Position numbers and translations under genes: made by a program
The notes under the pieces: model-generated
Told to the model about the DNA's origin: nothing
The model's input: only the letters and a program-made list of their open reading frames with translations
The model's database searches: none
In this document: in pieces, positions 27,165-35,912 of the stretch
Layout of the letters: each line of letters opens with the position of its first letter
How positions within the stretch are numbered: the stretch's first letter is position 1
Assembly: GCF_000176135.1 (NCBI RefSeq)
Contig: NZ_ACZN01000017.1
Coordinates: forward strand, 62,001-126,000
Direction of reading: 5' to 3'
Source: Vibrio coralliilyticus ATCC BAA-450
Lineage (GTDB): Bacteria > Pseudomonadota > Gammaproteobacteria > Enterobacterales > Vibrionaceae
DNA length: 64,000 nt

Positions 27165-27312
27165 GTGAAACAAATCTCACAGGGTGATGCATTAGTCTGC
27201 GAACGTCGCATAGCATAGGTGCGACACCTATCCGCCTTACGGATAAACCAACATTTAATCTCTACTCTCTCGTAGATCGGTTAGCCCCAACTTCGGTTGG
27301 GGCCTTTTTTAT
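27165..27312 (+). ncRNA. Structured RNA candidate (sRNA or leader) ending in a terminator
   Basis: Between the hydrolase and tfoX genes lie several small stem-loops. TGCGA-ACG-TCGCA is at 27198-27210 and ATAGGTG-CGA-CACCTAT at 27215-27231. TATCCG-CCTTA-CGGATA is at 27229-27245, and its ascending strand overlaps the descending arm of the previous hairpin by three bases. CTAC-N6-GTAG is at 27262-27275. The last is a UUCG-capped terminator (GCCCCAAC/GTTGGGGC, 27284-27303) with six Ts. No reading frame fits. It could be a free sRNA, the 3' end of the hydrolase mRNA, or an attenuated leader of the downstream gene. Confidence 0.5.
27284..27310 (+). terminator. UUCG-loop intrinsic terminator
   Basis: GCCCCAAC, TTCG, GTTGGGGC, then C and six Ts. 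It ends the structured region about 95 bases before the tfoX-family start. Confidence 0.92.
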
Positions 27313-27405
27313 CGTCATTCATAAAAGCGATACACGTTTAAAACACAACATTCCGCGCGTTTATCTAGTTTAGTGGTACGACTAACGAAGAACACCGCAC
27401 TATTT

Positions 27406-27990
27406 ATGTATTTAGATTCCATCCTTAACACGCTTCGCCCTATTGGAGAAATCACAACAACACCTATGTTTGGTGGATTCGGACTGTTTAAGGACAAAGT
27501 TATGTTTGCTCTCATTCATAAAGAACATATTTACTTTCGCTTTGACGACGCATCACAACATACCTTCGAGCCTGAAGCGCTAATACGATTCACTTATAAA
27601 AAGTCTGGTTCAATAACAAATACTCAGTACTTTACGCATGAGAGTTTCAAGTCCAACACAGCGCTTGTCTTGGAACATGCTCAAAACGCTTTAATCAGAG
27701 CTGAGCAACGTCAACAGAGCTCCAGAGTAAGCTTTAATGAGCAACGTATTAAAGACTTACCCAATATGACTTACAACATGGAGATCATGCTGAAAAAGTC
27801 AGGTGTAGATAGCGTCACAGCATTAAAGCGACTCGGGGCTTTGCAATCTTTTGTAAGGCTGAAAAAACGATTCCCAGAAGTCGGTGATAAAGCAGTTTTA
27901 TCAATTCAAGGAGCCATTTCCGGTCAGCACAGCGCGGTATTGGCAAAGTCAGAACGTTCCAAGCTTTTAAGACTGGTTAAAACCATATAA
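27406..27990 (+). CDS. TfoX/Sxy-family protein
   Basis: A 194-residue protein with the TfoX N-terminal domain (MFGGFGLFKDKVMFALIH near residue 22) and the C-terminal helix-hairpin-like domain (IKDLPNMTYNMEIMLKKSGV). TfoX regulates competence and TfoY motility and T6SS in Vibrio. This is one of that family; which paralogue it is cannot be told from sequence alone. The ATG at 27406 gives the normal family length; a GTG at 27373 is in frame but adds 11 unusual residues. A terminator follows about 100 bases later. Confidence 0.85.
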   Translation: MYLDSILNTLRPIGEITTTPMFGGFGLFKDKVMFALIHKEHIYFRFDDASQHTFEPEALIRFTYKKSGSITNTQYFTHESFKSNTALVLEHAQNALIRAEQRQQSSRVSFNEQRIKDLPNMTYNMEIMLKKSGVDSVTALKRLGALQSFVRLKKRFPEVGDKAVLSIQGAISGQHSAVLAKSERSKLLRLVKTI

Positions 27991-28083
27991 AACAGAGGAA
28001 AATCTATAACTCGTTTGTTTTCGTAAGTTTGTTCACCATTCTTTCGAAGTTGAAGCAGTGCCTGATAGCTAAGAATTTCACTG

Positions 28084-28111
28084 GCCCCTCACTTTCTGGA
28101 GGGGCTTTTTG
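28084..28111 (+). terminator. Terminator after the tfoX-family gene
   Basis: GCCCCTC at 28084-28090 pairs with GAGGGGC at 28099-28105, followed by TTTTTG. Confidence 0.85.
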
Positions 28112-28136
28112 TGCGTTAATGAAAAATTGCACTCAC

Positions 28137-30011
28137 CTAGTTCACATTAAAAAATGATAGGGTGTTTTTGAGATTGTTCACCTGAACAGAGATCGCCGTG
28201 TTTTCGCTTTTTACTTGCTGTGAGCTCACCGAGCTGTGTTTTACCGTCTCGTTAATACCATTAATTCTGTAAGAGATATCTTCCGTAACACAGCGCTGCT
28301 CTTCAGATGCAGCAGAAACAATCGAGTTCATGTCTGATATTTGTGTTGCCTGATGTTTAATCGCATCAAACGCTTGCGATAACTGTCCCATCATCTTGCT
28401 CGACTTATCAACGAGATCAACCGTCGAAGTCATATATTGATCAGCACATTGTGATTGTTCCTGTAACTTAGTAATGATGTCCTGTATATCGACAGTTGAA
28501 GACTGAGTTCGTTGCGCTAATGAACGTACTTCATCTGCAACAACTGCAAACCCGCGACCGTGCTCTCCTGCCCTTGCAGCTTCAATAGCCGCGTTTAGAG
28601 CCAATAAATTGGTTTGCTCAGAGATAGAATTGATCACTTCAACAACCGAGCTGATCTCTTCACAATGGTTACGCAAACCATTGACTATCGCAGCAGCAGA
28701 ATCCATAGCCTGATTCACTTCCAGATGAACGGCATCTGTTTGTGACAGAAGTTCAGCACCACTGCTCACTACATTGAGTGTAGAGCGTGCAATTTCATCT
28801 GCGTTTGCTGCATTCTCAGATACTTCCATCGCAGCAATTGAAAGTTGCTTAGTTGCTGTCGCGACTTGCTCCACATCCGTAAATCCGGTTTCGGCACTTT
28901 TTACAGATGAGTCAACCAGTGTTTCAATTTTGCTCTGATTCGCAACTAACGAATGCATCTGATCTGAGGAACTCGAAACAATACCGGACACACTCGATTG
29001 AAGAGATATAAGCGACTGTTGAATATGATCGAGTTCATTGTTCGCTTTTCTCATCTCTAAAGGTTCAAAGCGCCCCTCCGCCATATTGGTAATGGTATGA
29101 ACGATATTAGGTAAGTTACCCAGAGAGCGTTTAACAACCCAATACAAAGCGATCATTAGCAATATGCTGATGACGGCAAATATTAAGACTAAACCGTAGA
29201 GCATGTTTTTATGGATCGCCTCAGTGCCAGTCTGATTACTCCACACAAATAGGTCGTAGGTATCATTCAGCGCCTGTTTGGTAACGGTATATGGGATGTC
29301 TTCTTCAGGCGTGTGATAGAAATAAGGCGTATCACTAAGCTGATTAAAGTCAGGCCTTACGGTGTAAATATTTTTGTTGACCCACCCAAGATCCACCGTT
29401 CCTTGATCTGCCAAAACAATTTCACCCTGTTTAGTTGTTATGGCGTACTCAAGCTTAAAGTCTGGCATTAGGTCAGATAGAGAAACATCAATACCCAAAA
29501 CACCAACCAACTTTTGATCGCGTACTATCGGTGCTGAAACTGACATAACGCGCTTACCAGTGTTACTAATATAAGGCATAGAGACATAACTACTAAAACC
29601 TCGCTCAGCAATAGCCAGATACCAGTCGCGTTTCATGCTGATTACGTTAAAATCTTTAACCCAACCTCTAGATAGTGCGCTAAATGGTGTTCCATTAAGG
29701 TCAGCAAAGTAAACGTCAATGAAGGCTTTATTAGTTTGTCGTACTTCTTCTAAAGCAGCTAAGGCTTGCTGCTGGTCGAACGCTTTATCCTCACCATAAT
29801 AAGGAAGTAACGCTGCAAATTGCTTCGTGAGCACTTCTGTAGCATTTAAATTCTTGGAAAAAGTACTTACAACAATGTCAGATGTCGCATCCTTACTGGT
29901 TTGAATGTTCTTCCATTTCCAATCTTGTAAGTAATAATTCGCCACTCCACTCGCGACAAGTAGAACAGCAAACAAAACGGTTAAAAAAACCAATGATATC
30001 TTTTTCAGCAT
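28137..30011 (-). CDS. Methyl-accepting chemotaxis protein with dCache sensor
   Basis: A 624-residue transducer that would link an external ligand to CheA/CheW. A first membrane segment (residues 5-28) is followed by a periplasmic double-Cache domain to about residue 275 ([36 protein letters not shown]), which typically binds amino acids or organic acids. A second membrane segment ([20 protein letters not shown]) and a HAMP-like region follow. The signalling tip [20 protein letters not shown] is near residue 465. There is no C-terminal NWETF-type pentapeptide for CheR/CheB tethering. Monocistronic. Confidence 0.94.
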   Translation of the reverse strand: MLKKISLVFLTVLFAVLLVASGVANYYLQDWKWKNIQTSKDATSDIVVSTFSKNLNATEVLTKQFAALLPYYGEDKAFDQQQALAALEEVRQTNKAFIDVYFADLNGTPFSALSRGWVKDFNVISMKRDWYLAIAERGFSSYVSMPYISNTGKRVMSVSAPIVRDQKLVGVLGIDVSLSDLMPDFKLEYAITTKQGEIVLADQGTVDLGWVNKNIYTVRPDFNQLSDTPYFYHTPEEDIPYTVTKQALNDTYDLFVWSNQTGTEAIHKNMLYGLVLIFAVISILLMIALYWVVKRSLGNLPNIVHTITNMAEGRFEPLEMRKANNELDHIQQSLISLQSSVSGIVSSSSDQMHSLVANQSKIETLVDSSVKSAETGFTDVEQVATATKQLSIAAMEVSENAANADEIARSTLNVVSSGAELLSQTDAVHLEVNQAMDSAAAIVNGLRNHCEEISSVVEVINSISEQTNLLALNAAIEAARAGEHGRGFAVVADEVRSLAQRTQSSTVDIQDIITKLQEQSQCADQYMTSTVDLVDKSSKMMGQLSQAFDAIKHQATQISDMNSIVSAASEEQRCVTEDISYRINGINETVKHSSVSSQQVKSENTAISVQVNNLKNTLSFFNVN

Positions 30012-30279
30012 CTATTTTTACCCTAGTTTATTACTTCGATTGAATGAGCTCCTCTGCTTTAAAGGAGCCTAATTCGAAGAAGACTGGGATATTAGTTCAA
30101 AAATGCAGCACTCTTTGTTTCAGTTGCGTTTCATTGATGAATTAGCAACCAACCGCTGTTTATTTGTTGTTTGACAGCCAATATATTCATTAAAAACAAC
30201 AAATTGATAAACCTTCCGCGCAATACTAGAATCAATTTGATTGCGTATTTTCAATGATTTAGTAAGAGATTTTGCAACA

Positions 30280-32175
30280 ATGTACTCCAGCAGACGTTAC
30301 ATAGACCTTTTTGGCACAGCTTTAAAAGTTCAAATCATCGTCCTTGTCGTTCTTGTCATCGTGCTTTCTTGGCTGAATATCAAAGTAACGTCACTCAACA
30401 ATGATCAAAGTGCTCTCTTAGATTACGAGTTTTGTACTTACAAAATAGATAAAGCATTGACGCAATTCGTCTTCTCCAGAAGCAAAATCAGTGATGCAAA
30501 TATTCAGGAGTACATTGAATTAAGTGCAGAAAGGACTGCGTGTGTCGAAGGGCTATTGCAGTTATTGCGTTTATCTGCGGCGGATCTTAGCGACTACGAA
30601 GGGGTTGTTCTTCAGTACCTTGAAGACTTCAACACTGAGCAAGCCTATCTGATTAGCTTGGGCAAAGCTTATTCTGGCAAACGGATGAATGAGGTTCTCA
30701 CGAAACACTGGCCTAAGGAAAAAGACAAGCTTTCTTACCATAGAAGCAGGCACGACACGTTTTATAACGTGAGGTTCACGTTGGAAGTGGAAGCCCAACA
30801 GGTTCAAACCATCTTTTTCTCCCTCTCCATCATTGTAATTATGTTGTTCATTGCGATTTGTTTCACCGTATTTGTCTTCTTCAAATACATTAACAAAGAG
30901 GTAATTCACCCACTACACTTCGCATCTAACGCGCTGCCGACAAATTTGGATGGAGAGAGCTCGACAGCGACATCGCTTTCGCAGGTAGAGTCAAAATCTT
31001 TAGAGTGTAACCTCCTCTTTTCTGCCATTGATAAATACTCAGAAAAAGTCGATAAGTTAAAAACGGATGCGGTAGAAACGGCGGAGAAAAAAACACGCTT
31101 TGTGAACTTTTTGAGCCACGAGATTCGCACACCGCTTAACGCCATCATTGGTAACTTGGATCTCGCTGATCAAGACAAAACGTTCGACCAAGCAGCGCTT
31201 GAAGACGTCATTACTGCATCTAGACTGCTCGACGACATCATTAACAACATCCTCGATTTTGCGGCTTTAGAAATTAATTCCATTACTCCCCAGCCTAAAT
31301 ATCACAGCTTACAGCACATTCTGGATTCGGTTTTACACACACTGAGCTATCTAGAGAACGAGCATAAAATCCAAAGCCATCTTGTCGTTGCTGACAACGT
31401 TCCTAGCAACTTATTTGTCGATCGCTTTTTGTTGTCGCAGGTAATGATAAACATCATTAGCAATATCATTAAACACAGTGAAACCGCCATTTATCGCATT
31501 AAGATCACTCAAAAAAATGGAAGTCTGAGACTTAGATTTATCGATAACGGCAAAGGCATCAGTAAAGCGTTGCTTCCAAGACTCTTTGATGAATTCGCAC
31601 AGAGTGAACGTCATCAAGGTACATCTGGGTTGGGAATGAAAATCGTCAAGGAGTCAGTGCTGCTGCTTGAGGGGAAAATTCATATTTGGAGTAAAACGTC
31701 CTTTGGTACTGTTTTCCAAGTCGATATTCCCTTGTTACAGGATTCGGATAATGTAATCCAAGATCCTACCGATGCTCAGGCTACATCTGAGCTTCCAGCT
31801 ACTAGGATGAAAATACTGGTCGCCGAGGATTTTGAACTCAACGTAAAACTGATGAAAAGAATTGCTAAGAAGCACCACCTGACAATGGATTTTGCCAGCA
31901 ATGGGCGTGAGGTTCTTGATAAGTTAAATGATCAATCGTATGACCTAGTATTGATGGACATTCAGATGCCAGTATTGGATGGCATTGAAGCGACCAAGTT
32001 AATACGAAGAGATCAGCGTTTTGCGCACATCCCCATTTACGCCCTGACCGCAGACTCTGATCTTGTACAACAAGAGGTGTGCACCGATGCTGGGATGAAT
32101 GGGTACATCACTAAACCCATTAAAGCCGATAAGTTGTTTACTCTATTAGCGGAGTTAGAAAAGAATTCTAGTTAA
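30280..32175 (+). CDS. Hybrid sensor histidine kinase with receiver domain
   Basis: About 631 residues. Two membrane segments (near residues 15-35 and 180-205) flank a periplasmic sensor of about 145 residues. The kinase core has FLSHEIRTPLNAIIGN with His280, an N-box (INIISNIIKHSE) and G-boxes (IDNGKGIS, GTSGLGMKIVKE). A receiver domain follows with phosphoacceptor Asp560 in LVLMDIQMPVLDG. There is no HPt domain, but a stand-alone HPt gene lies 0.7 kb beyond. An upstream TTG at 30241 is in frame but has no ribosome binding site; the ATG at 30280 has AAGAGA upstream. Its stop overlaps that of the convergent response-regulator gene. Confidence 0.9.
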   Translation: MYSSRRYIDLFGTALKVQIIVLVVLVIVLSWLNIKVTSLNNDQSALLDYEFCTYKIDKALTQFVFSRSKISDANIQEYIELSAERTACVEGLLQLLRLSAADLSDYEGVVLQYLEDFNTEQAYLISLGKAYSGKRMNEVLTKHWPKEKDKLSYHRSRHDTFYNVRFTLEVEAQQVQTIFFSLSIIVIMLFIAICFTVFVFFKYINKEVIHPLHFASNALPTNLDGESSTATSLSQVESKSLECNLLFSAIDKYSEKVDKLKTDAVETAEKKTRFVNFLSHEIRTPLNAIIGNLDLADQDKTFDQAALEDVITASRLLDDIINNILDFAALEINSITPQPKYHSLQHILDSVLHTLSYLENEHKIQSHLVVADNVPSNLFVDRFLLSQVMINIISNIIKHSETAIYRIKITQKNGSLRLRFIDNGKGISKALLPRLFDEFAQSERHQGTSGLGMKIVKESVLLLEGKIHIWSKTSFGTVFQVDIPLLQDSDNVIQDPTDAQATSELPATRMKILVAEDFELNVKLMKRIAKKHHLTMDFASNGREVLDKLNDQSYDLVLMDIQMPVLDGIEATKLIRRDQRFAHIPIYALTADSDLVQQEVCTDAGMNGYITKPIKADKLFTLLAELEKNSS

Positions 32176-32876
32176 TCATTAAAATTGAGTTGGTAGCCCT
32201 TGCCGCGAATCGTGCTAATCGACAGCGACTTTTTAAACGCGGAGTCGAGTTTCTTGCGAAGTCGAAACACGGAAAGGTCCATGCTTCTTGACCAACCATC
32301 GTAGGCGTAACCTTTAGTAATAAATGACAACTCATCACGAGAAACGGCCCGATTGGAGTTGATGGCCAGATAGTAGATGATGCTCATCTCTTTTAGCGTC
32401 AGTTCAAGCAAAGTGCTCTCGTGAGTAACCGTGTTTGCCCCTTTGTCGAAACTGAAGCCGTTTATGCTCAGTTCAGTTTCTTCGGATTCAGTGTCAGAAA
32501 GATCATCGTCTTCTTCAAATTTAAGGTGCTTCTTCATTCTCGCGTAAAGCACCTTAACCCCTCTCTCCTTTTGAATAAAATCGTCAGCCCCGAGATTAAG
32601 ACTGAGTAGCTCGATCTCTTCATCACGACGCGCGGTATAAATAACAATGGGACTATTGACCACAGACTTCAACTCTTTGAAATGATCCAAAGAAAAACCC
32701 GATGGTAAAGAAAGATCAAGGATAACAAGGTCAATATTGTTCTCTACCGCTTTATTGAATGCAGAACCGACATCGAATGCCTGATGAACGATGACATCCC
32801 TGCACTCGAGGTACTTCTTAATTAACCTCGATGTAAAAATATCGTCTTCGACCAGTAATACAGATTTATAAGGCAT
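32172..32876 (-). CDS. OmpR-family response regulator of the phosphorelay
   Basis: 234 residues with a receiver domain (EDD at 10-12, phosphoacceptor Asp54 in LVILDLSLPSGF) and a C-terminal winged helix ending STIRGKGYQLNF. The linker is strongly acidic (EEDDDLSDTESEETE). It is encoded just downstream of the HPt gene, 21 bases apart on the same strand, and convergent with the hybrid kinase. This suggests it receives phosphate via the HPt protein. Confidence 0.9.
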   Translation of the reverse strand: MPYKSVLLVEDDIFTSRLIKKYLECRDVIVHQAFDVGSAFNKAVENNIDLVILDLSLPSGFSLDHFKELKSVVNSPIVIYTARRDEEIELLSLNLGADDFIQKERGVKVLYARMKKHLKFEEDDDLSDTESEETELSINGFSFDKGANTVTHESTLLELTLKEMSIIYYLAINSNRAVSRDELSFITKGYAYDGWSRSMDLSVFRLRKKLDSAFKKSLSISTIRGKGYQLNFND

Positions 32877-32897
32877 TGGTTTTTCCGCGTCTTGTTA

Positions 32898-33224
32898 TTA
32901 ATATTCTGATTTTATGAGTAAAATGTATGTTGCCAGCATTGTATTGAATTGTTCTGCAATGAGACTCGAGCTACTGGTATTACGTTGTAAACGCTTTAAT
33001 GTGGCTGCTAACGTATCAAACCCCATCACACCACAACTTCCGGAAATCTTGTGAATAGCAGAATCCAAATGGCTTTTTGAGTCCGAGTCTCTGATCAGAG
33101 TGTTTGCATGAACGGACAATTCCTCAATTAAACCCAACGCGTCATCCACATCTCCGTCGCATAACTCTTGAATAAAATAGAGGGTTTCTTGCTGAAGAAT
33201 TAACCGTTCATTTTCAGGTATCAT
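32898..33224 (-). CDS. Stand-alone histidine phosphotransfer (HPt) protein
   Basis: A 108-residue helical protein with the HPt motif AIHKISGSCGVMGF, phosphorylatable His58. It would carry phosphate between the receiver of the hybrid kinase (30280-32175) and the response regulator downstream. The kinase lacks its own HPt domain, which fits a split phosphorelay. It is first in an operon with the regulator gene. Confidence 0.88.
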   Translation of the reverse strand: MIPENERLILQQETLYFIQELCDGDVDDALGLIEELSVHANTLIRDSDSKSHLDSAIHKISGSCGVMGFDTLAATLKRLQRNTSSSSLIAEQFNTMLATYILLIKSEY

Positions 33225-33514
33225 GTAAGTCCCAAAGTTTTCATCGCAGGTTAAGTAGGCATTTGTGTCGTATGAGTATAACTTGCGGGCCGGCGCTCAA
33301 CGTCAAATCAAGGTCATCGTTCATTTGGATCAAGCACTTAGTGGAACAATCTACAACCATTAAGCCGTATTCAGAAGTTACCTTACTGAGCATGAAACGA
33401 CTTAATGAGTTTAGATCATACTTTTTACTATTTTAACGAATGTTTCAATTTGGTTTCGTTGCTGGCAAAAATTCAATTTGATTGGAATGAAAGTCTCATG
33501 AACTGTTTGGGCAT
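33225..33514. other. Intergenic region upstream of the HPt gene
   Basis: About 290 bases with no supported gene. It must hold the promoter of the HPt-regulator operon and the terminator of the repeat lipoprotein. I see no further structure. Confidence 0.5.
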
Positions 33515-33543
33515 AAAAAACGCCCTTAATTAAAAGGGCGTTA
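33515..33543 (-). terminator. Terminator after the repeat lipoprotein gene
   Basis: On the minus strand AACGCCCTT pairs with AAGGGCGTT around TTAAT, followed by TTTTT. Confidence 0.88.
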
Positions 33544-33563
33544 GTAAGAATAAAGCGGGTAGT

Positions 33564-35072
33564 TTACCAACTATCGATATGAACCTGATTCCCACCATGC
33601 GACGATGCACCCCAGACTTTAATAGAGCCATCGCTTAGCACAGCGGCGAATGCTTGGTCATTACTGACAACCTGTTTAGCATTCTTAATGTCTAGGGCAT
33701 CCACTTCGGCTTGCTTTCCACCATATTGAGTGTGTCCCCATACTCTAACGGAGCCATCTTCCAATAGGGCCGCAAATGCGCTGGAGTTACTTACAATTTG
33801 TCGTACTTTGGCGTCTCCGATTCTGGCGTTAACTTCCTGCTGATTTCCGCCGTAATAGTTGTTTCCCCATACACGTACCGAACCATTTTCTAGCAGTGCG
33901 GCAAATGCCCAGTGGTTGGCGCTAATTTGCTTTGGTTTAGCAAATCCAAGTGCATTAACTTCTTCCTGATTTCCACCGTGGAATTTATCTCCCCACACTT
34001 TCACCTTTCCATCCGATAGTAAGGCACCAAAAACCTTGCTATTGCTGAAGATGCGCTTTGCATCGCGTATCTCCAAGCTATCTAATCGTTGCTGGTTTCC
34101 GCCATATTTGTCATCCCCCCAAACGTTGACCATTCCATCTTTTGACAACGCCGCAAATGCCGCGTGATTACCGACAATACTCACGACATGTCCCATGTCG
34201 AGCAAGTTCACATCAGCTTGATGCCCACCTTTTTCGCGGTCACCCCAAACTTTTACTGAACCATTTCGCAGTAAAGCGGCAAAAGCCCCTGGTGTTGATA
34301 CAACGTCATAAACATTATTGATGTTAAGCGCATCGACCTGCGACTGGTTCCCCCCTCGCAACGTGTCACCCCAAACTGATATGCTGCCGTCGGTTTTAAG
34401 AGCCGCAAATGCTGCGCTTGTACTGACGACCTTGCTAACATTGCGAAGATTTATCGTGGAGAAGGCTTGTTGATCACCGCCAAATCTGTTGTCTCCCCAA
34501 ACACGTACTGAACCATCTTCCATTAACGCAGCGAACGCTTTGTCATTGCTGACTATCTCTTTTGCATTAACGATATTAAGCGCTTTTACTTCATCCTGAC
34601 TTCCACCAAAGCGTCCATCACCCCACACTTTAACCGAGCCATCCTCAAGCAAAGCAGCAAAAGCACGCCCATTAGAGACAAGGTTCTCAACATTGTCTAA
34701 AGCAAGAGAATCAACGGAAAATTGGTCACCACCATTGTTTGCGTTACCCCAAGCCTTAACCGATCCGTCCTGCATTATTGCAGCAAATGTATCCTTACCA
34801 GACGTAATTGATACGATAGGAGCGCTTTCGTTCACACCATGATCCTGAGACTCCCCGTTTGAAGTCAGAATTTCTGCACTTTCTTGATTACACCCAACAA
34901 CCCCAGCTAATGATGTAACGATCAATGCCATTCCACCCACTCGCTTTAACGCCCGTCCCATAGTGCCGAACCCAATAAACGTTAAGTTTGGAGCCCTACG
35001 GTGATTAGCTCTTATTGTTGCCGCGTTGCGGTACAAACAATGAGTTAATGGTTCTCTCTTGCTATGTTTCAT
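33564..35072 (-). CDS. Lipoprotein of ten 42-residue RCC1-like VWG repeats
   Basis: About 502 residues. A lipobox (SLAGVVGC) places the lipidated Cys at residue 61, after an unusually long N-region. Ten tandem repeats of 42 residues then fill the protein to its end. Each carries AFAALLxDGSVxVWGDxxxGGNQ, for example AFAALLEDGSVRVWGD. The repeat resembles RCC1/beta-propeller motifs but is shorter than eukaryotic RCC1 repeats (51-68). The ATG at 35072 has AAAGGA upstream; a start at 34961 would leave a conventional short signal peptide, and a longer frame begins at 35132. Surface or periplasmic binding role is inference. Confidence 0.8.
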   Translation of the reverse strand: MKHSKREPLTHCLYRNAATIRANHRRAPNLTFIGFGTMGRALKRVGGMALIVTSLAGVVGCNQESAEILTSNGESQDHGVNESAPIVSITSGKDTFAAIMQDGSVKAWGNANNGGDQFSVDSLALDNVENLVSNGRAFAALLEDGSVKVWGDGRFGGSQDEVKALNIVNAKEIVSNDKAFAALMEDGSVRVWGDNRFGGDQQAFSTINLRNVSKVVSTSAAFAALKTDGSISVWGDTLRGGNQSQVDALNINNVYDVVSTPGAFAALLRNGSVKVWGDREKGGHQADVNLLDMGHVVSIVGNHAAFAALSKDGMVNVWGDDKYGGNQQRLDSLEIRDAKRIFSNSKVFGALLSDGKVKVWGDKFHGGNQEEVNALGFAKPKQISANHWAFAALLENGSVRVWGNNYYGGNQQEVNARIGDAKVRQIVSNSSAFAALLEDGSVRVWGHTQYGGKQAEVDALDIKNAKQVVSNDQAFAAVLSDGSIKVWGASSHGGNQVHIDSW

Positions 35073-35353
35073 CGACAGTAATTCCTTTGCACTACCTTTT
35101 ACAGCGATCTTTTCGCCACCTCCATTCAACATAATTAATCGTATGCAATAGGTTGTTTCACTAATGTATCAAAGCCTTATACGCTTAATACATTTGAGAA
35201 ACATTCGCCGTAGTTAGCGATGAAATACTGTGGATTCAAACACTTGTAGGTTACGTAACTCGGCCCTTTACTTTCTATTGGATACTGGATTTATGCACCT
35301 ATATTTATATGCTATTTTCACAACTCTACACTTAACATCAGGAACTTATTTCA

Positions 35354-35884
35354 ATGCGACTTTTACCCCTCCTACTCACCAGCGCAGTCATGTCTTTTCA
35401 AGTCTTCGCCGCCCCTACAAAAACAGATATTTTCTCAACCATTGATCATCGCCTCAGTTACATGGAGGACGTCGCACTGCACAAAGCAAACAATGGTATA
35501 GCGGTAGAAGATAAGAAAAGAGACGCCGTTGTCATTGAGTCTGCTAGCGTAGCGGCAGAAAAAGAAGGCTTAGACAAACAAAGTGTTGAAGCATTTTTTG
35601 CCGCTCAGATTTCCGCAGCAAAGGCGATTCAGTTCCGATACCGAGCTGATTTATTGACCGCACAAGAAACGCGTACCCCAAGAGATCTTAAGACAGTTAT
35701 TCGCCCTGAACTAATCAAGCTTGGCCAAGAGATTACGGCGGGAATTGCGGAGTACCTAGATGAAGGCGGCGAATTTAAACAAAGTGACTGGCCAACATTT
35801 CAAGCAGCGATTAACGAAAGATATTTGACAGACGTCGATAAGAAAGCGCTCTTTGATGCATTGGTGCTCATTAAAACTCAATAA
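35354..35884 (+). CDS. Periplasmic chorismate mutase (AroQ-gamma type)
   Basis: 176 residues with a signal peptide ending VFAAPTKTD. The helical body has the family pattern: IDHRLSYMEDVALHKANN, VEDKKRDAVVIESA and FFAAQISAAKAIQFRY. This is the secreted *AroQ class, which converts chorismate to prephenate in the periplasm. The physiological purpose of exported forms is not known. Monocistronic. Confidence 0.87.
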   Translation: MRLLPLLLTSAVMSFQVFAAPTKTDIFSTIDHRLSYMEDVALHKANNGIAVEDKKRDAVVIESASVAAEKEGLDKQSVEAFFAAQISAAKAIQFRYRADLLTAQETRTPRDLKTVIRPELIKLGQEITAGIAEYLDEGGEFKQSDWPTFQAAINERYLTDVDKKALFDALVLIKTQ

Positions 35885-35912
35885 CTTATTACTAGGAGGC
35901 TATGCGCCTCCT

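Noticed and set aside
27178..27250. Possible c-di-GMP-I (GEMM) riboswitch upstream of the tfoX-family gene, because of CACAGGG and a CGCATAGC segment
   Set aside because: The GEMM helix P3 and the GGTAGGTAGC-type receptor are missing, and the spacing does not fit; only short resemblances remain.
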